The notes under the pieces: model-generated
Database searches by the model: none
What the model saw: only the letters and a program-made list of their open reading frames with translations
Told to the model about the DNA's origin: nothing
Shown: positions 42,861 to 55,404 of the stretch, piece by piece
Position numbering within the stretch: the first letter of the stretch is position 1
How the letters are laid out: the number at the start of each line of letters is the position of its first letter
Position numbers and translations under genes: made by a program
Assembly: GCF_030247185.1 (NCBI RefSeq)
Contig: NC_080572.1
Location: forward strand, 91,026,935 to 91,090,934
Length of the DNA: 64,000 nucleotides
Direction: 5' to 3'
From: Malaya genurostris
Taxonomy: Eukaryota > Arthropoda > Insecta > Diptera > Culicidae

Positions 42861-43808
42861 ACTGCAAAACATATCGAATTTCAATCTTAGCGTGCGACAA
42901 TCGATTGAACATTCCATGAGATGTCGAAGTAAGTTCCACTTCAGAGTTTTTCGTCATTATTTATGGTACTTCCAGAGCCGGTATTCAGGAACTAACATAG
43001 CCCAAAATGATTCGAATGGCCATAAATTATTACGCCAAACAATTTACATGAAATTTATAAACTCATCATCTGTAATTCCAGAATCGGATAAAATTCACCA
43101 ATTTTGTGTGGGACCTTAAGTCCTGTAATATTTGTTTTTGAAGTTCAATTTGGTCTTTTTTGAGAAAATGATTGAGCTTTGAGAATCGATTCGATACTGG
43201 AACCGGAATTCTAAAATCGGTGTAGCCGAAATCAGTTAAATTCACCTGAGCAGTGTGTAGACATCTTTGAGAAATTGTAGTGCAAATTAAAATTTGAGGG
43301 TACATTCCGAATCCAAAAAAGAATACCGCTTAAACTGAAATAAATTTAATTGGTAATCGACTATCGAAATTTGCAAACCCGATAAACCTGATTAATTTAT
43401 GTGAAATGGACATTTTTATACTAATCACCCTGCATTTTCTAAACCAGAAGTCGGATCTGACTAAAAAGTAAGAGGTTTTATAGGATTTTAAGACCTCTCA
43501 TTTGAATCATAGATGATTCTTAGATTTCATTTGAATCTTAGATCGGTTCAGCCATCTACGAGAAAAATTAATTGCATTATTTCAATTTCGTTTCACATAT
43601 CATTCTGTAATTCCGCAATCAGAAGTCGGATCCAAACATAATTCAGGAGCCTTGTTTGGGAGAATACGACTTTTCATATGAGTTGGTAGAAAAAGGTTTA
43701 GTCATCTCCGAGAAAATTGAGTGAAATTATTTGTCACACACGCATTTGCTGATCTCGACGAACTGAGTCGTATGGTATATGGAAGTCATGTTCTTCCAGC
43801 ATTTATTG
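42861..43808. repeat. degenerate dispersed-repeat sequence
   Basis: Contains several decayed passages of the 306-bp repeat family (CCAGAAGTCGGATCTGAC at 43443; AAGACCTCTCATTTGAATC at 43490; CAGAAGTCGGATCC at 43620; GATCTCGACGAACTGAGTCG at 43752). No gene; the ORFs at 42853 and 43721 follow this repeat. Confidence 0.5.
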
Positions 43809-44548
43809 CTGTAAATAGTTTAAATCAATATAATTATGGAATTACTTCCAACTCGATAATGCTGGTATCATCTGGTTTACATATGCCATATTCGAAAGAT
43901 TATGTTGCCAAAAATGAACCGTGCTAAAATTGGTCCGTGTCAAATTGTCATAAAAAAGGATGCTGTACACAGTCTTTTTGGTACTTAGAAACAATTATAT
44001 GTAACAGTATAAAAAATCGTATTTCATGTTGCTCCCAAGCATTGCTTTTTCATACAGCGCTCAAAATTCCTTCTACTGGAATAAGGCTTACACAAAAATA
44101 TCGATATCTCCGTTAAAAATGGACGGATTTTAACAATCTATGGCTTGTTGGATAGGTATTACCGAGCGAAATCTAAGTCTGGAAACATATTTTGTTTTCA
44201 AGGTCAAATGTGACAGATACTGTCGAAAAACTGAAAATTTTGACATAAAACTTCGTATAACTCAAAAAGTAAACATCTGATCTCAAAACCATTCAATAGC
44301 GTTCTGGGTGACGGGGAGACCTTTCATTTGCGACTAGTTTGATCAAAATCGGTCCAGCCATCTCTGAGATCTCGACCTCTTAGTTGACAACACACATACA
44401 GACACACACACATACACACACACACAGACATTTGCTCAGTTCGTCGAGCTGAATCGATTGGTATATGACATTCGGCCCTCCGGGCCTCGGAAAATTTTTC
44501 GAAAGTTTGAGCGAATTCTATACCTATTTTTTATATATATAAAAAAAG
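43809..44548 (+). repeat. 0.74-kb dispersed repeat, copy 1
   Basis: From GCTGTAAATAGTTTAAAT to ATACCTATTTTTTATATATA this block is repeated in the same orientation at 62839-63557. Common words include CATATGCCATATTCGAAAGA, GATGCTGTACACAGT, GTTGCTCCCAAGCATTGC and ATTCGGCCCTCCGGG. A CA microsatellite is at 44392-44426, at the same place as in copy 2. No ORF. The 3' part belongs to the CCCTCCGGGCC superfamily. Confidence 0.75.
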
Positions 44549-44549
44549 G

Positions 44550-45976
44550 TAAAACGTGAACTTAATTCTCTAGCTGCTAAACCGTTGATCCGATATACAT
44601 AGTTTCTTTGGAGAACTCATTCACAAAAATTTAATATAACCCAAAATAGTCGTTTCAGTAAACGGTTTTCAAGAGAAACCTTTGGACAAAAAAGTACTCT
44701 ATATATCGATATCTTATTTGCACACAATTTACACACTTTACGCACTTCGTCACGTTATATTACTTGATTTAAGCTTTCCAAAAAGTATATGTAAGTGTCT
44801 TTTGGTCTACGATTCTGCTTCGTATAAGTAGTTAAATTTAATGTATATAAAAGTTAAAATGTTAAATAACTTTTTAAGGAAAAGGCCAAATCGTACATAG
44901 TCTTGAACTAAAATGTGTAATTTTATGTTTTCAGTAATTGTCACGAACATAGTAGACATTGAAAGCAATTGCGAAAAATGTTATATACCCAAAAATTTGC
45001 TTTAAGGTCTGAGGACAGAGGGTCGCGTGTTGAATTTTAAATCGACCACGTGGCTCGCTCAATTCCCTTTGCGCATCGTATTTCTCTTGTACTCTCTCGT
45101 ATATGAGCAAACTGTACCGGGTTGCCAGCATACATTTTATTATTTTGATGAGAAATTTTATCACATAAATCTATCGTATGGGTTGGACATTACATGATTC
45201 CAATGAACAATGAAAAAATATTCAATTATCACAATTATATTTCTCTCTCCTTTTTCAGAATGCTATCAGAAAACCAAAGCAAAAAAAAATGGCGGATGCA
45301 TTGAAACTGACTTTGTTTCACAGAAAAATACAAGACTTTATTTTTATAGCAATAACATATATGTTTTCATGTACTAATCGCATCTAAACTAAATTATCTA
45401 GACTTTGTCACGGTAGATTTATGATACAAGCCTTCAAAGCCGAGATATTCGATGAACAAGTAGAGGTATGCATTTCCGAGCGTTCCAATTTTCAGCAGTT
45501 CTTCAGTCAGAAAAAAATACACCACGACCGCTAAACATTCTGAAAATTTCACAGAATATTCTCAACTAAATTTCGAAGACATTGTCAGGAGGGTTTTTCT
45601 ATATTCTGCACCGTTTCCAAGAAAATTTTATTTGAAACGGGGAAATAGCAAAAAATCTACCACTTTACGGTACTGTCCTCAGCCTTTAAGGGGTTTCAAA
45701 CGAAAATGCTTCATATATCCGAAAGTTTTTGTGATAGCCGTATAGCTTCTTCGGCAAAGTTTCTTCTCGTTAAAAGTTCTAAAACTTTGTCGAAGACACC
45801 ATTTTTCCTTCTCTTAAGGGAAAAAAGTTGTTATAATGAACTTTTATCATAGTAGGCTTTGCACATTTTTTATTGTAATTGAATCACGAGTTATATTTTT
45901 GTTTATGAGTTCTCCAAAGGAACTATGTATATCGCAATCAACGGTTCAGCAGTTAGAAAATTAAGTTCACGTTTTA
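44550..45976. mobile_element. TA-flanked MITE with ~85-bp terminal inverted repeats
   Basis: Ends are AAACGTGAACTTAATT at 44552 and its inverse at 45974, each next to TA (44550-44551, 45975-45976). The inverted repeats run about 85 bp (TCTAGCTGCTAAACCGTTGA left; TCTAACTGCTGAACCGTTGA from the right). TA duplication fits the Tc1/mariner superfamily. A 680-bp TTAA MITE (45006-45685) sits inside, leaving about 740 bp of own sequence. No transposase. Confidence 0.7.
45002..45689. mobile_element. TTAA-flanked MITE (piggyBac-type), copy 2, nested
   Basis: Inverted relative to copy 1 (5157-5893), with GGTCTGAGGACAG at one end and its near-inverse at the other and TTAA at 45002-45005 and 45686-45689. 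Interior identity to copy 1 is high by eye (AATTCCCTTTGCGCATCGTA; TTCTTGGAAACGGTGCAGAA on the other strand), with small indels. It interrupts the TA-flanked MITE, so it is younger. Confidence 0.8.
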
Positions 45977-46640
45977 ATCGATGCAAACCATTGTGCATCG
46001 TTTTTATGTTCATCAGTTTATGATAATTTTTCAGTAGGACGAGATATCAAAATTTAGCTCAAAGCTTGAGTTTTCTAAAACATTTGATAAATAAATACGG
46101 AATATTTCAGTGATTGGGTGCTGTAGGCTTACGACACGTTTTATTCGCTAGTAAGCTAGACACTTACTATAAATGGTTACAAACCATGCGTGTTTTCAAT
46201 AGACTAATATGAGAGATACATATTTGTGCATGTTGTTTAAGACGGTAAATTTAGTCATTGAATTTATAACCAAAATAATCTTATAATTGATTTTCTTGTC
46301 TATAGCGAAATTGTTCGTTCTTTGTTATGGATAAAAATCTTTGGCAAGAGCAGTGTATTGCTTATTCGGTTAAAAATCGAGAGATGTGAACGATGAGTGT
46401 GATACTTGTTGTGGTCGACTGGTCACTTATACATCTATGTAATTCCTGGAAAACTTTATAATTTTCAGAAACATGGTAGTTCCCATAGACATTACGAGTA
46501 GTAAAAGTTTGGCTCTTCATGACAATACACTACAACTTTATGATTTGACAAATTCGATCAGTTATCATGAATCTCACAAAACGTGATTTTTATTATTCAT
46601 ATGAATTTCTCGTTTCCAAATTCAAACATCCGAAACCACT
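45977..46640. other. unassigned AT-rich sequence
   Basis: No gene or clear repeat boundary. Confidence 0.2.
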
Positions 46641-47443
46641 TATTTTTTGCTTGTGACTTATACATTGTTATATGTTTCAGATACAACAATTCACCAAATG
46701 TGTTTTGACACATTCCAAAAGGGACCCCTGAAAATCCAAAACTACGAATATTACGTCGGTCGTCGTCATCATTTTACCTACAGTATCATGAAAAATGCAA
46801 TTATTACGAATTTTGGTAAGATTCGCCTTAAATGTATTTCTATTATGTTTACTTATCTTTTCTATAATAAATACACAGTTCGATAAAATCTTGTGATTTT
46901 ACATCTTATAAGATGCACATAAATGGAGCGTCGTATTTTACACAAGATTATATTCAAGAGCATGTAAAATTGTATGATTTGATAATTACATGGCTTGAAG
47001 TGCAATGAAATAAAAAAACAAAAGATCGAGCGCGACTTGAACCGAGAAACATTAGATCACAATGCACATCGGATATTTGACTGAACCACAGAAGCACATA
47101 TCTGGTCGTTGAATAATTGATACATATAAATCCTTACAACGGCACTTGATAGCTGAGTGCAAATTACACTCGAAGCGAGTTAAATTTTGTGCTATTGGAA
47201 TATTGCGTCATTTGAAAAATTAAGTAGTTGTGAATTGTATCGTTTGTCACCAGTAAAACTCATATTTTGTTCTGTGTAGGTATAGAATTTGCTCAAACTA
47301 AAGAACAATTTACTGAAGTGTTGAAAAGTATATCAGTTTTATTCGTGTTTACGCCATCCAGTTATGTCTCCGTCATTACCCGTCCATCTTTTTTATCGTC
47401 CAATTTCCTGGAAGATATCTGAACCGATTTCAACAAACTTACA
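46641..47443. other. unassigned; decayed MITE-like sequence
   Basis: The stretch 46880-47280 lies between CACAAGATT-type and TTCTGTGTAGG words resembling the ACACAGA-ended MITEs. An internal CGCGACTTGAACCGAGAAAC (47030) recalls a reversed polymerase III B box but is not exact. 47336-47385 matches the right end of the GTCGTGAATACGAC family (CATCCAGTTATGTCTCCGTC). Confidence 0.35.
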
Positions 47444-47727
47444 CAGATAAAAATATTTTGTGAATTTACATCTATTATCATGCACATATTTGGAACAGGT
47501 AATTAAACATAAAGTTACTTTACAATTCTGTAGGTTTCAATATAATTTAATCGTTAACTAAGCGTTAATTGAAATATACGGTAATATTCATTGAAAATTC
47601 AATGCAATCCGGTTTAGCTTTCCATCGATGAAAGTTTTCAATCAAAATTTCGATTCAACCCATGTCTATTCCATGTTACTATTGATTTACATATCGTGTA
47701 AATTTCATTATTTCTTTCTGTGTAGGC
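47444..47727. mobile_element. MITE with ACACAGA ends, longer copy
   Basis: Begins ACACAGATAAAAATATTTTG and ends CATTATTTCTTTCTGTGT, inverted ends like those of 20217-20455. The left half matches 7265-7402 in inverse orientation. About 284 bp; no ORF; no target duplication that I trust. Confidence 0.5.
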
Positions 47728-47735
47728 TCATTTGA

Positions 47736-48680
47736 AAACTACTATTGGGCCATTGATAGAGTTCGAAAGAGCAAATGGCTGTGATTTCTGGTTCCAGAGA
47801 TATAATAGTATACCAAGTGACGTAACCGACAAAACGCGTTTTTTTTATCGTTTTTTTTTTGGATGGCTTAACCGATTTTAAAAAACTTAGGCTCGTTTGC
47901 ACTCTTACAAAAAATGAAATTTACGCTTGACGTAAATTCAAGTATGCCGTTATTTTACTAAAGCATGTAGAAAATTTTTTTTATCTGTATCGATGTAACT
48001 TTCTGCTAAATTAATTGCGAAGTTAATGATATGACATTTCTTTACATGCTTTGAATTGTAAATTAAAGTGAATTGCGAGACCCTTTTCATGAAACGAACT
48101 ATATTATAAGGACTGTTTTTTTCTATGTGTTAATTTATTTCACTTGACGCATTGTAATTACTTTTTGTTTTATGTTTGTTGTTCAAAAGATAGTGGTTTT
48201 TGCGCCTGTCTGAGAATGGCATGAAATTTGTTCAACTCATATAGGCTTTTTCCCACTCTGTCGGTTCATTTAGATATATGTCCGATGAACCTTATAAGAA
48301 TTAAATAAATAAATAAAATAAATGTGCATTTGAAAAGACATAAATTTACCCGATTTTTTCTCAGTGTGTACTATTGGGTCATTGATCAAGTTCGAAGATC
48401 AAATGGCTATGATTTCTGGTTCCAGAGATATAATAGTATAAGTGACGCTCTTTTACTCTGCGCTCAATTTTCTCGTGATGGTTGAACCATTTTCAACGAA
48501 GTTAGGCTCGTTTGTAAACTATGGATTCACCGGAAATCAATAAGCTTAGGCTCGTACAAGACTAAAATTGAATTGTGGATTGGATTTCAAACATCATATG
48601 GTTGACATTTCGAGTTTCGGAGATATAATCGTACAAGTGACGTAATCGACAAATTCATTTTTTTTCTATCCTTATTCAGA
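47736..48680 (+). repeat. degenerate tandem-like repeats ('GGTTCCAGAGATATAATAGT')
   Basis: The block CTATTGGG(C/T)CATTGAT ... TGATTTCTGGTTCCAGAGAT AATAGTATA ... GTGACG occurs at 47740-47830 and 48368-48450; a third, poorer version (GTTTCGGAGATATAATCGTA CAAGTGACGTAATCGAC) is at 48612-48655. (TAAA)n at 48302-48320 could be the tail of a decayed retroposon. No gene. Confidence 0.5.
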
Positions 48681-49999
48681 TAGTAACATATGATTACGTT
48701 TAAATGTGTTATTACTGATACGCTTGGTCCGAGAAATTTTGCCGAATATGTGACATAAACGCTGAAGCATGCTTTTGTGAACTACCCGAATCAATCTGAA
48801 AAAATTGGTGTCAAAAACGAACTGAAATAAGTGTCAGAAATTATTTTAATAAAACTCACGAAAAGTAGACAATATCTCTTTGTAGTTTTATGATTCAAGC
48901 ATTAATTTGTGATTCTTATTGATTGAAGAATTTATTTACTAAAATATTGATTTTGATTATTATGCATTTTCAATGCTATAATTAAATTACTGGATTATTT
49001 CTCTTTTCGTATCGTCCGCATCGTAAGAAATGCAGACGCTGGACGTAACAAATATGCAAATATGCTGGTATCGGGTGACTATTGCAATACTTCAGGGAGG
49101 AGTGGGCTTGGTTTGGCGCGCTAATCCCAGAGGAGTAGTAAATCAAAGGACACTTGGAAGCAGTCGCTAGCATCGAGCCAGGTTCTGAAAGTTGGATGAG
49201 TATTGCTTTGTAGAACAATCATGTAACGAAACTACCATCTCAGAAATTTCGACTATTGACAGTTTGCTACCATTCTTTATTGTTAATTTTGTTTTTCTAT
49301 TTCTCATTTGTTACTTGTATTACTTTTTGAAACTTAACAAGTTTCGCTACATTGCTGTTGTTGCTTTTTGGTTTGTCACATTCGATAACGAATAAATTCA
49401 ATACTACAAGTTTTGCATTGCTCCTGAGCGTAGCTTTAACAACTGGTAGCTGCGATTAATGCAGCAATAAATTACTCAATTATTGATAGTTTTTCTCAGT
49501 TGGATGCGAGTGCACTTGATTACATCTTTATGGTAATTGAATCGTGTAAAGCAGGTTGTGGTTTTATTGGATTTTTTTTTTAATATTTTCACGTGCTCAA
49601 TTAGCTGAAGTAGGACGAGTATGCAGGAATAAAGAAATGGATATTCACTTCGAGCTATATTCTGCTGTTGAACTTTAATGAATTGCCATTTTTTGGACTT
49701 GTATTAAAAATCAAGCAACAATCCTTATCTTTTTTTAAATCGCAACCGGTAATTTATCATAAATAGTATTTGATTATCTAACCATCGTTAGAATTCTTGT
49801 CTTAAATTTAAGATGAATTCAGTGATCTGAAAACCTAAACTTAGACGCGGTATACAATTTTTGATTATTGCTGAAAAGATAATATTTATTATTTCATGCG
49901 TTTTCCCCGGTCTGTATGAAATAACCACACAATACAGAATAGAGAAAGAATTATAGTTCAGATACTAGATTCCAAGTGTAACATATATTCAACGATCTT
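48681..49999. other. unassigned AT-rich sequence
   Basis: No gene. The ORF at 49192-49395 has a hydrophobic stretch (residues ~28-46) but no start context or family; I do not call it. 49000-49180 is slightly GC-richer. Confidence 0.2.
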
Positions 50000-51110
50000 G
50001 AATCACTCGCTCGATTTGTTACATCCAATAGCTCGGGTGTGTTTCCTATCACGACCATTAGATGAATCAATTCAAGAATGATTTAATTGCCCAATGAATA
50101 TATATCACATCAGCACAACTGACCGTAAGGTGACTAGGCGGTAGATCGCAGCAACCATTCACACACTCATCCTATCGTGTGATCGGCGTTTGAGTCATAA
50201 AAATAATCATTGTTTATAGTGTAGCTTTTTATCCGCATCAACGATCGCGCGGCGGTTTATGCGACAGGCGCGTGAAGTCAGTGAGTGAGTGACTGACTGA
50301 TGGGATTAAGACAGCCCAACCCAGTCAAGTGCTGTACTCTTTGATGGCCGTACGAGCGGAGAAGAAAGGAAACTCGATTTCCTACCTCTGAAGTGCAAGC
50401 GCCACTCACTCCCGACGGCAGCAAAGTTCTATCAAAGTTTCATATACGTGTGCTTTTAGAACCAGAATTCCCCCTTTAAAATAGCACAAATCGAATCCTT
50501 TCAACTGAATGCCAGGGTCAAGTCGTACTGCACTGCCGAAGGGCATAATTTCCAGGCTTGTCCGATTGATATCCGAAAAGTAGTTCAAGTTCAGAACTTA
50601 AATATGCAAGTTTCGCCGGTGGCGAAACCTGTTTCCTCTTACAGAAGTCGCTTAGCTTTGTGGAGATGCCTGGTTGATAAACGCGGGTTAATAAAAAAGG
50701 AAAACCGATCAGAAATTCAATTCATTGCAATATAAGATGTGTCTGAGTTAACACAAAATAGCCGATTGGCTGAATATCTTCGACAAATCGACAACCATCA
50801 ATCAGATGAGCAAATAATGTACTGTTTTTTTTTTCATTGCGTGGCAACCAAATCAGATCTCAATATCTGATCCCCTATTGACAAGTTCGTTCAATGTGTC
50901 CACCAACAAGCGAAGCAAATCAAAAACCGTAATGTCAGTGCCAACTGGAACTGTCGGTACTTAGGCCGGTTTCAAGTTCATCAATTATTCAACAATAAAT
51001 TGTTACCACCGACCGCGCATTCGAAGCACTGTAATTTCGATTTCTAATGTGTGTTTATTACCACTCACAATGAGTTCGTACGCTTGTAAAACGAGTCGTT
51101 TATTGCCGGA
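50000..51110. other. low-repeat, GC-elevated island, possible regulatory DNA
   Basis: 50010-50440 and 50880-51110 lack repeat signatures. They contain CpG-rich words such as CAACGATCGCGCGGCGGTTT and TCGAAGCACTGTAATTTCG, and AT-rich factor-type sites (ATAATCATTGTTTATAG, GGTTTATGCGACAGG, CCAATGAATATATATCAC). No ORF of interest on either strand. This mix is common in dipteran enhancers. Inference only. Confidence 0.3.
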
Positions 51111-51703
51111 CAAGCAGCGTCATATGTGGTGCGCAGAATGCCAAGAATTTCGCTCCAGTCGGGTCTTTAGGTTTCTTCAGCAAAAACGCTAGAGTCAATT
51201 TCGTGATACTGTGAGACGCATGAATTAGTTGGTTTTTCCCCGGTCAATGAAGACAGCGCAAGTGGACCCTAGCAAGGGGACTGCCGGAGCCGAAATCTGC
51301 TTATGAAAAATCGCAATCGAAATGATTGGTGTAGAGAGTTGAATGAATCACGGCGAACACCGATATCAGGGTTGTAAAGAGTGGTTCACACGTCAGTTTG
51401 ATGCGTATAATTGGTGGTAACGTAGAATTTATTTTTGCATAACCTGTCCCCTGCAAGTGAAGTGGAGAGTTGTAGAAGGTGTGCGGGTTTGAGGGATAAT
51501 GGATTTTGCTTTGTTTTGAATATGGATCAACATGTTAAACTCTGTTCAGTAAGGTAGTATTTCATTTTTATTGGGAAGGCATTTTTTGAATAATGCATAA
51601 GCCATTTCAATTGAATGTGAAATACCTTGTGTGTGAGTGGTTGCAAGTCGAGGAAAAATTTACATGAAAATACAGTTGTGAAAATAAAATCGTGATTGAT
51701 ACG
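51111..51703. other. unassigned sequence
   Basis: No gene. 51660-51700 (TACAGTTGTGAAAATAAAATCGTGATTGATAC) is a unit shared with 56640-56680, see tRNA-like entries. (Phrase quoted in part: AAAATCGTGATTGATAC.). Confidence 0.3.
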
Positions 51704-51774
51704 AAATTGATGGCGAAATGGTAGCGCATATGCACGGAATGCATAAGAACGCAGATTCGAGTCCAGTCTCTGAG
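51704..51774 (+). repeat. tRNA-like sequence, copy 1 (degenerate)
   Basis: A box-like TGGCGAAATGG and B box-like GATTCGAGTCC, a perfect TATGC/GCATA anticodon stem (7-nt loop ACGGAAT), and a T-run 8 nt later (TATTTTTTTT). The T stem and acceptor stem have mismatches. Same as copy 2 at 56475 but more decayed. Likely the head of a tRNA-derived repeat rather than a working tRNA gene. Confidence 0.55.
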
Positions 51775-52439
51775 CGTATTTTTTTTCCAAAAAACCTGTT
51801 TTAATACACCTAGTGGTGTAATGATGCCTTTCTCATGTATAATATTGTGGTATTCTATTCAAAATTTTTCTCTTCGATTTTTGAAAGAAACCAAGGAGTT
51901 GCTTGTGCATTTACTAGTATAACATACAGCATAAAACAGTACTTTACTCGCTTAGGTCATCCTTAGGACATATTCAGTAGTGTTCTAGTCCTAGATGCAT
52001 AATTTATGCCAGTTACAAAATTTAAATCTGAATTTTATAACAAGAAAAACTGGCAGCCCCAGCAGTGTTTTACTCGTGTTTTAAATATACAAAAAATAGA
52101 ACGGCATCGTAGACCAATTTTAAATTTGACAGAAGAACTGGTCTAATATATAAAACTAGAACGGCTTGCTGGGGATACGTTTGTTCCAGTTTCTGCTCTA
52201 TTATAGATCTTCCATATAGAACTTCCAGCTGCTGAATTTGCTCTTAAGAAAACGAAGTGGGTTCACTATTATATGCACTTCCGGCACCGGAATCCGAGAA
52301 CCGATATAATCGAAGTCGGCTCGTACGGCCACCAACTAACATGGCGTACAAACTCTACCAGATTTTATTCAAATTTTGAAGATTTTATACAATTTTGACA
52401 TCGCACTCTAATGACGATTTAAATGTTTGTTGTATCCGA
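51775..52439. other. unassigned AT-rich sequence
   Basis: TTTTAATACACCTAGTGGTG at 51802 is a fragment of the 'CACTGCTAGGTGG' type repeat. The rest is not recognised; 52180-52440 shows decayed dispersed-repeat phrases (CTTCCGGCACCGGAATCCG). Confidence 0.3.
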
Positions 52440-53055
52440 AAATATGCAGTAATCTTTGGTAGGACCATAAGACCTTTCATTTGAGCCTAAGATTGGGAAT
52501 AACGATTTTAAGTCCAGTTTACAACATTTTTTAAGGTTTTTGTTTCGCCGGTTTAAGTGACAGTGTGCAATATTGAACACACTTTACCCTACAACTCCGT
52601 AACGGGAAATCGGATCTGGATGAAATTCAGGAATTCCGTATGGGATCGTAAGACCTTTCACCTTGAATCTAAGTTTGTGGAAATCGTGAAACCATCGCTG
52701 AGAAAAGTGAGTGAGATCAATTTTGGTATATATTACCACTATTTCCGGTGCTTCCGGAACCGGAGACAGGAAACCTGGATAGCCGGAATCGGTTTATTTA
52801 GTTGCCTACTGATAATGATAATCGATTGAAAATTTTTTACGTGTTTTGTTTCGCCGGTTTAAGCGACAGTGTGCAATATTGAACACACGTTACCCTGTAA
52901 CTCCGTAACGGGAAGTTGGATCCGGATGAAATTCAGGAATTCCGTATGGGACCAGGAGACCTTTCATTTGAATCTAAGTTTGTAAAAATCGGTTCAGCCA
53001 TGTCGGAGAAAACCTAGTGAGATTATTTGACACATACACACACAGAGAGAGAGAG

Positions 53056-53102
<47 letters not shown>

Positions 53103-53225
53103 GAGAGAGAAAGAGATTGCTCGGCTAGATGAACTGATTCGAATGGTATATGACACTTGGTTCTCCGGGCCAATTTTTACTGGTCGCTTTTTCAAGTGAT
53201 TGCATAACCTTTCTATATGAGAATA
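52440..53225 (+). repeat. dispersed repeat family (two ~306-bp subunits), copy 2
   Basis: The word TCGCCGGTTTAAG starts at 52545 and again at 52851, a period of 306 bp, each followed by CAGTGTGCAATATTGAACAC, an ACTCCGTAACGGGAA block and GATGAAATTCAGGAATTCCG. It ends with the ATGGTATATGACACTTGG, TCTCCGGGCC and AAGTGATTGCATAACC words, as in 23320-23960. A GA microsatellite replaces the CA one at the usual site. Confidence 0.7.
53038..53117. repeat. (GA)n/(CA)n microsatellite
   Basis: About 12 bp of CA then some 70 bp of GAGA/GAAA. It creates spurious ORFs on both strands (Arg-Glu and Leu-Ser runs), which are not genes. Confidence 0.95.
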
Positions 53226-53680
53226 TATCTTTTCTGTAAGTTTTTCATTCATTCGGCTTCTCCAATATATGTTTCCACTTAGTCATTGCAAAAACTGAGC
53301 TTAGTTATGGCGACTAAAATTAATAAATCGTTAAACACAATTGCGGTTTGATTTTCCGTAACAATCTGCTTCTGGTAGGAAAGGGCAGACTATCAATACA
53401 TCCCGTGTGCTGTGCTTTTTCAAACCAGACTCATGAGCGTGTGTTCTAACAAGAAAAGAAAGCCGAATCGATAGAGCTCGTGGTTAGTTCAAATACGAAA
53501 CACGCTCGTGTGCTGTGTTGCTACTAGATCGAGAATCGTGTGCTTCGTACATCCAGTTCGCGATTCAACTGATGTGCTCGCTCATCTGCCGTCTCATAAG
53601 CTGGCTGGGGAGCTAGCTCGTGAGCTGACTCATGTGCTGGCTCATGTGCTGACTTGAGTGTTGGGTGTTTGGGTGTTTTT

Positions 53681-54353
53681 GTCGTGAATACGACTTACTT
53701 TACTATCGGGCGCCTTTTAAAAATTAGCTATATGGAAGAATGGGCAGAACTTAATCGTGAATATCTCGACTTGTATTAATGACATCAACATAATTCTTTC
53801 ACTATTTCATCAAATATATGATCAGGAATTTGAGGTAATATTTTGAACAGTGTGAGATAACCACAAACAACTCAAAAATTAAAACAAACATCGCGGAAAA
53901 CTCTTTACTTTTGCTTGGGTTTTTCGCGCAAGGACGACGATTTTGAGGCTTAATTCGCAACAGTGTTTAAAATCATTTATATCCAATCAGTGTTTAATAT
54001 GTTAGAGAATTACACAATTTTCCTTCTGGTATGCCAGAAATTAATCCCATACAGCATTTTGATAGTTTCTTTTACTGAAATATTGAAATCCGAAACGAAA
54101 TAATCGACATCAAAATTCTCTAAGGTGCCATTTAGAACCATAATTTTATACCGAATTATGCGAAATTGTACTTCACTATACTGTATATGGTGCATTTTTA
54201 AACCAGTTGTAGTTTGTAGTAAATTTTCTGCTGATTTCCTATATAAAATGCACAATCGATCAACACGATCAACTATATAAAATACACAATCGATCAATTA
54301 ATCGATATTCGGAAGTATCATGAAAGAGTGTCAGTTTTATTCGTATTCACGAC
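53681..54353. mobile_element. GTCGTGAATACGAC-ended element, copy 2, nested
   Basis: Starts GTCGTGAATACGACTTACTT and ends CGTATTCACGAC, about 673 bp, shorter than copy 1 (26389-27551) by internal deletion. Shared interior: ATCGTGAATATCTC, CATACAGCATTTTGATAG, CGATATTCGGAAGTATCATG. It starts 16 bp after the left arm of the foldback-like element. Confidence 0.65.
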
Positions 54354-55404
54354 ATCCAGTTATGTCTCTGACATTACACACCTGTACTTTTTCATAGCAG
54401 TAACAATATGGTTGGTAATGAAAATCGCAAATATAATTTTTATTTAATGATAAAATTTATAATGACAATACTTGCGATTGTAAAAATTCAATCACAAAGC
54501 ATGTATTATGCAGCATTTTTAAAATATATTACACTATATTGAATTTCATACATATAAGTTACAGGAGCATAGGGCGATGTCAACAAATAAGCGGTCAAAT
54601 GCTACCGAGCTAAATTGTGCGCTCCTATTATTTCTATTTATCAAATTCATGATAAATAGCCTTTAATAGGGTTTAAAGGAAATAGTGCACGAGAGTAAAT
54701 CAACCTTGGAATTAAAACAGTCTTTTGTTTCTATAATCAGTATTTAAAATGTTTTTTTCGTTGTATTTGCATAGCTTATTGCTATTGCTTATTGAGCATC
54801 CGACATCTAAATATCATCATGTTTAGTGAAAATCACTGCATGGCTGTTAATAATGATTATCCATAATTAGGTGTGAGTTTATTCAACGTCACTATAGTAA
54901 TACTGAAAAGAAAGAAAGAGAATTTTCCCATATTTTTTGTTGCAAGTTGCGAAACGTGGTTGTTGACAATTCTTTTGATAGTGTAGTGGAAGCTGCACAA
55001 ACCGTTTAACGTTACAATCAATTCTCCTTTGAATGTTTAGACGATGATTGCAATATTGAATGCTCTGAGCGTTGTTTTTCTCTAAAATTGAGGAAAAAAT
55101 ACTCTATTAGAATTAATTTATGTATTGAAACGGTATTGACAATAATAGTCCTTACATGAGTCAATATTCAGCATTGTCAATCCTTTGTCAATACGCCATT
55201 CCCATTTGAATGCACACGATTATTCATCATCAATAGAATAGTCAAAATGTCAAGTATTGGCAATAATATCACATCATGTGAAAGCCACTAATCTTTGGAA
55301 TTGGCAATAATATTGATTTGTGTAGTCCACCTACCGACAAGAGACAAGACAAGAGCGGACACTGAGTTCTTAAAAATTATATTATTAAATAAAAAAACAG
55401 AACG
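54354..55404. other. loop of the foldback-like element, unassigned
   Basis: AT-rich. TGTCAATATTCAGCATTGTC-type inverted words occur near 55130-55230. No gene. Confidence 0.3.

Noticed and set aside
53017..53252. ORFs with Arg-Glu and Leu-Ser runs on both strands
   Set aside because: Direct translation of the GA microsatellite; no gene.
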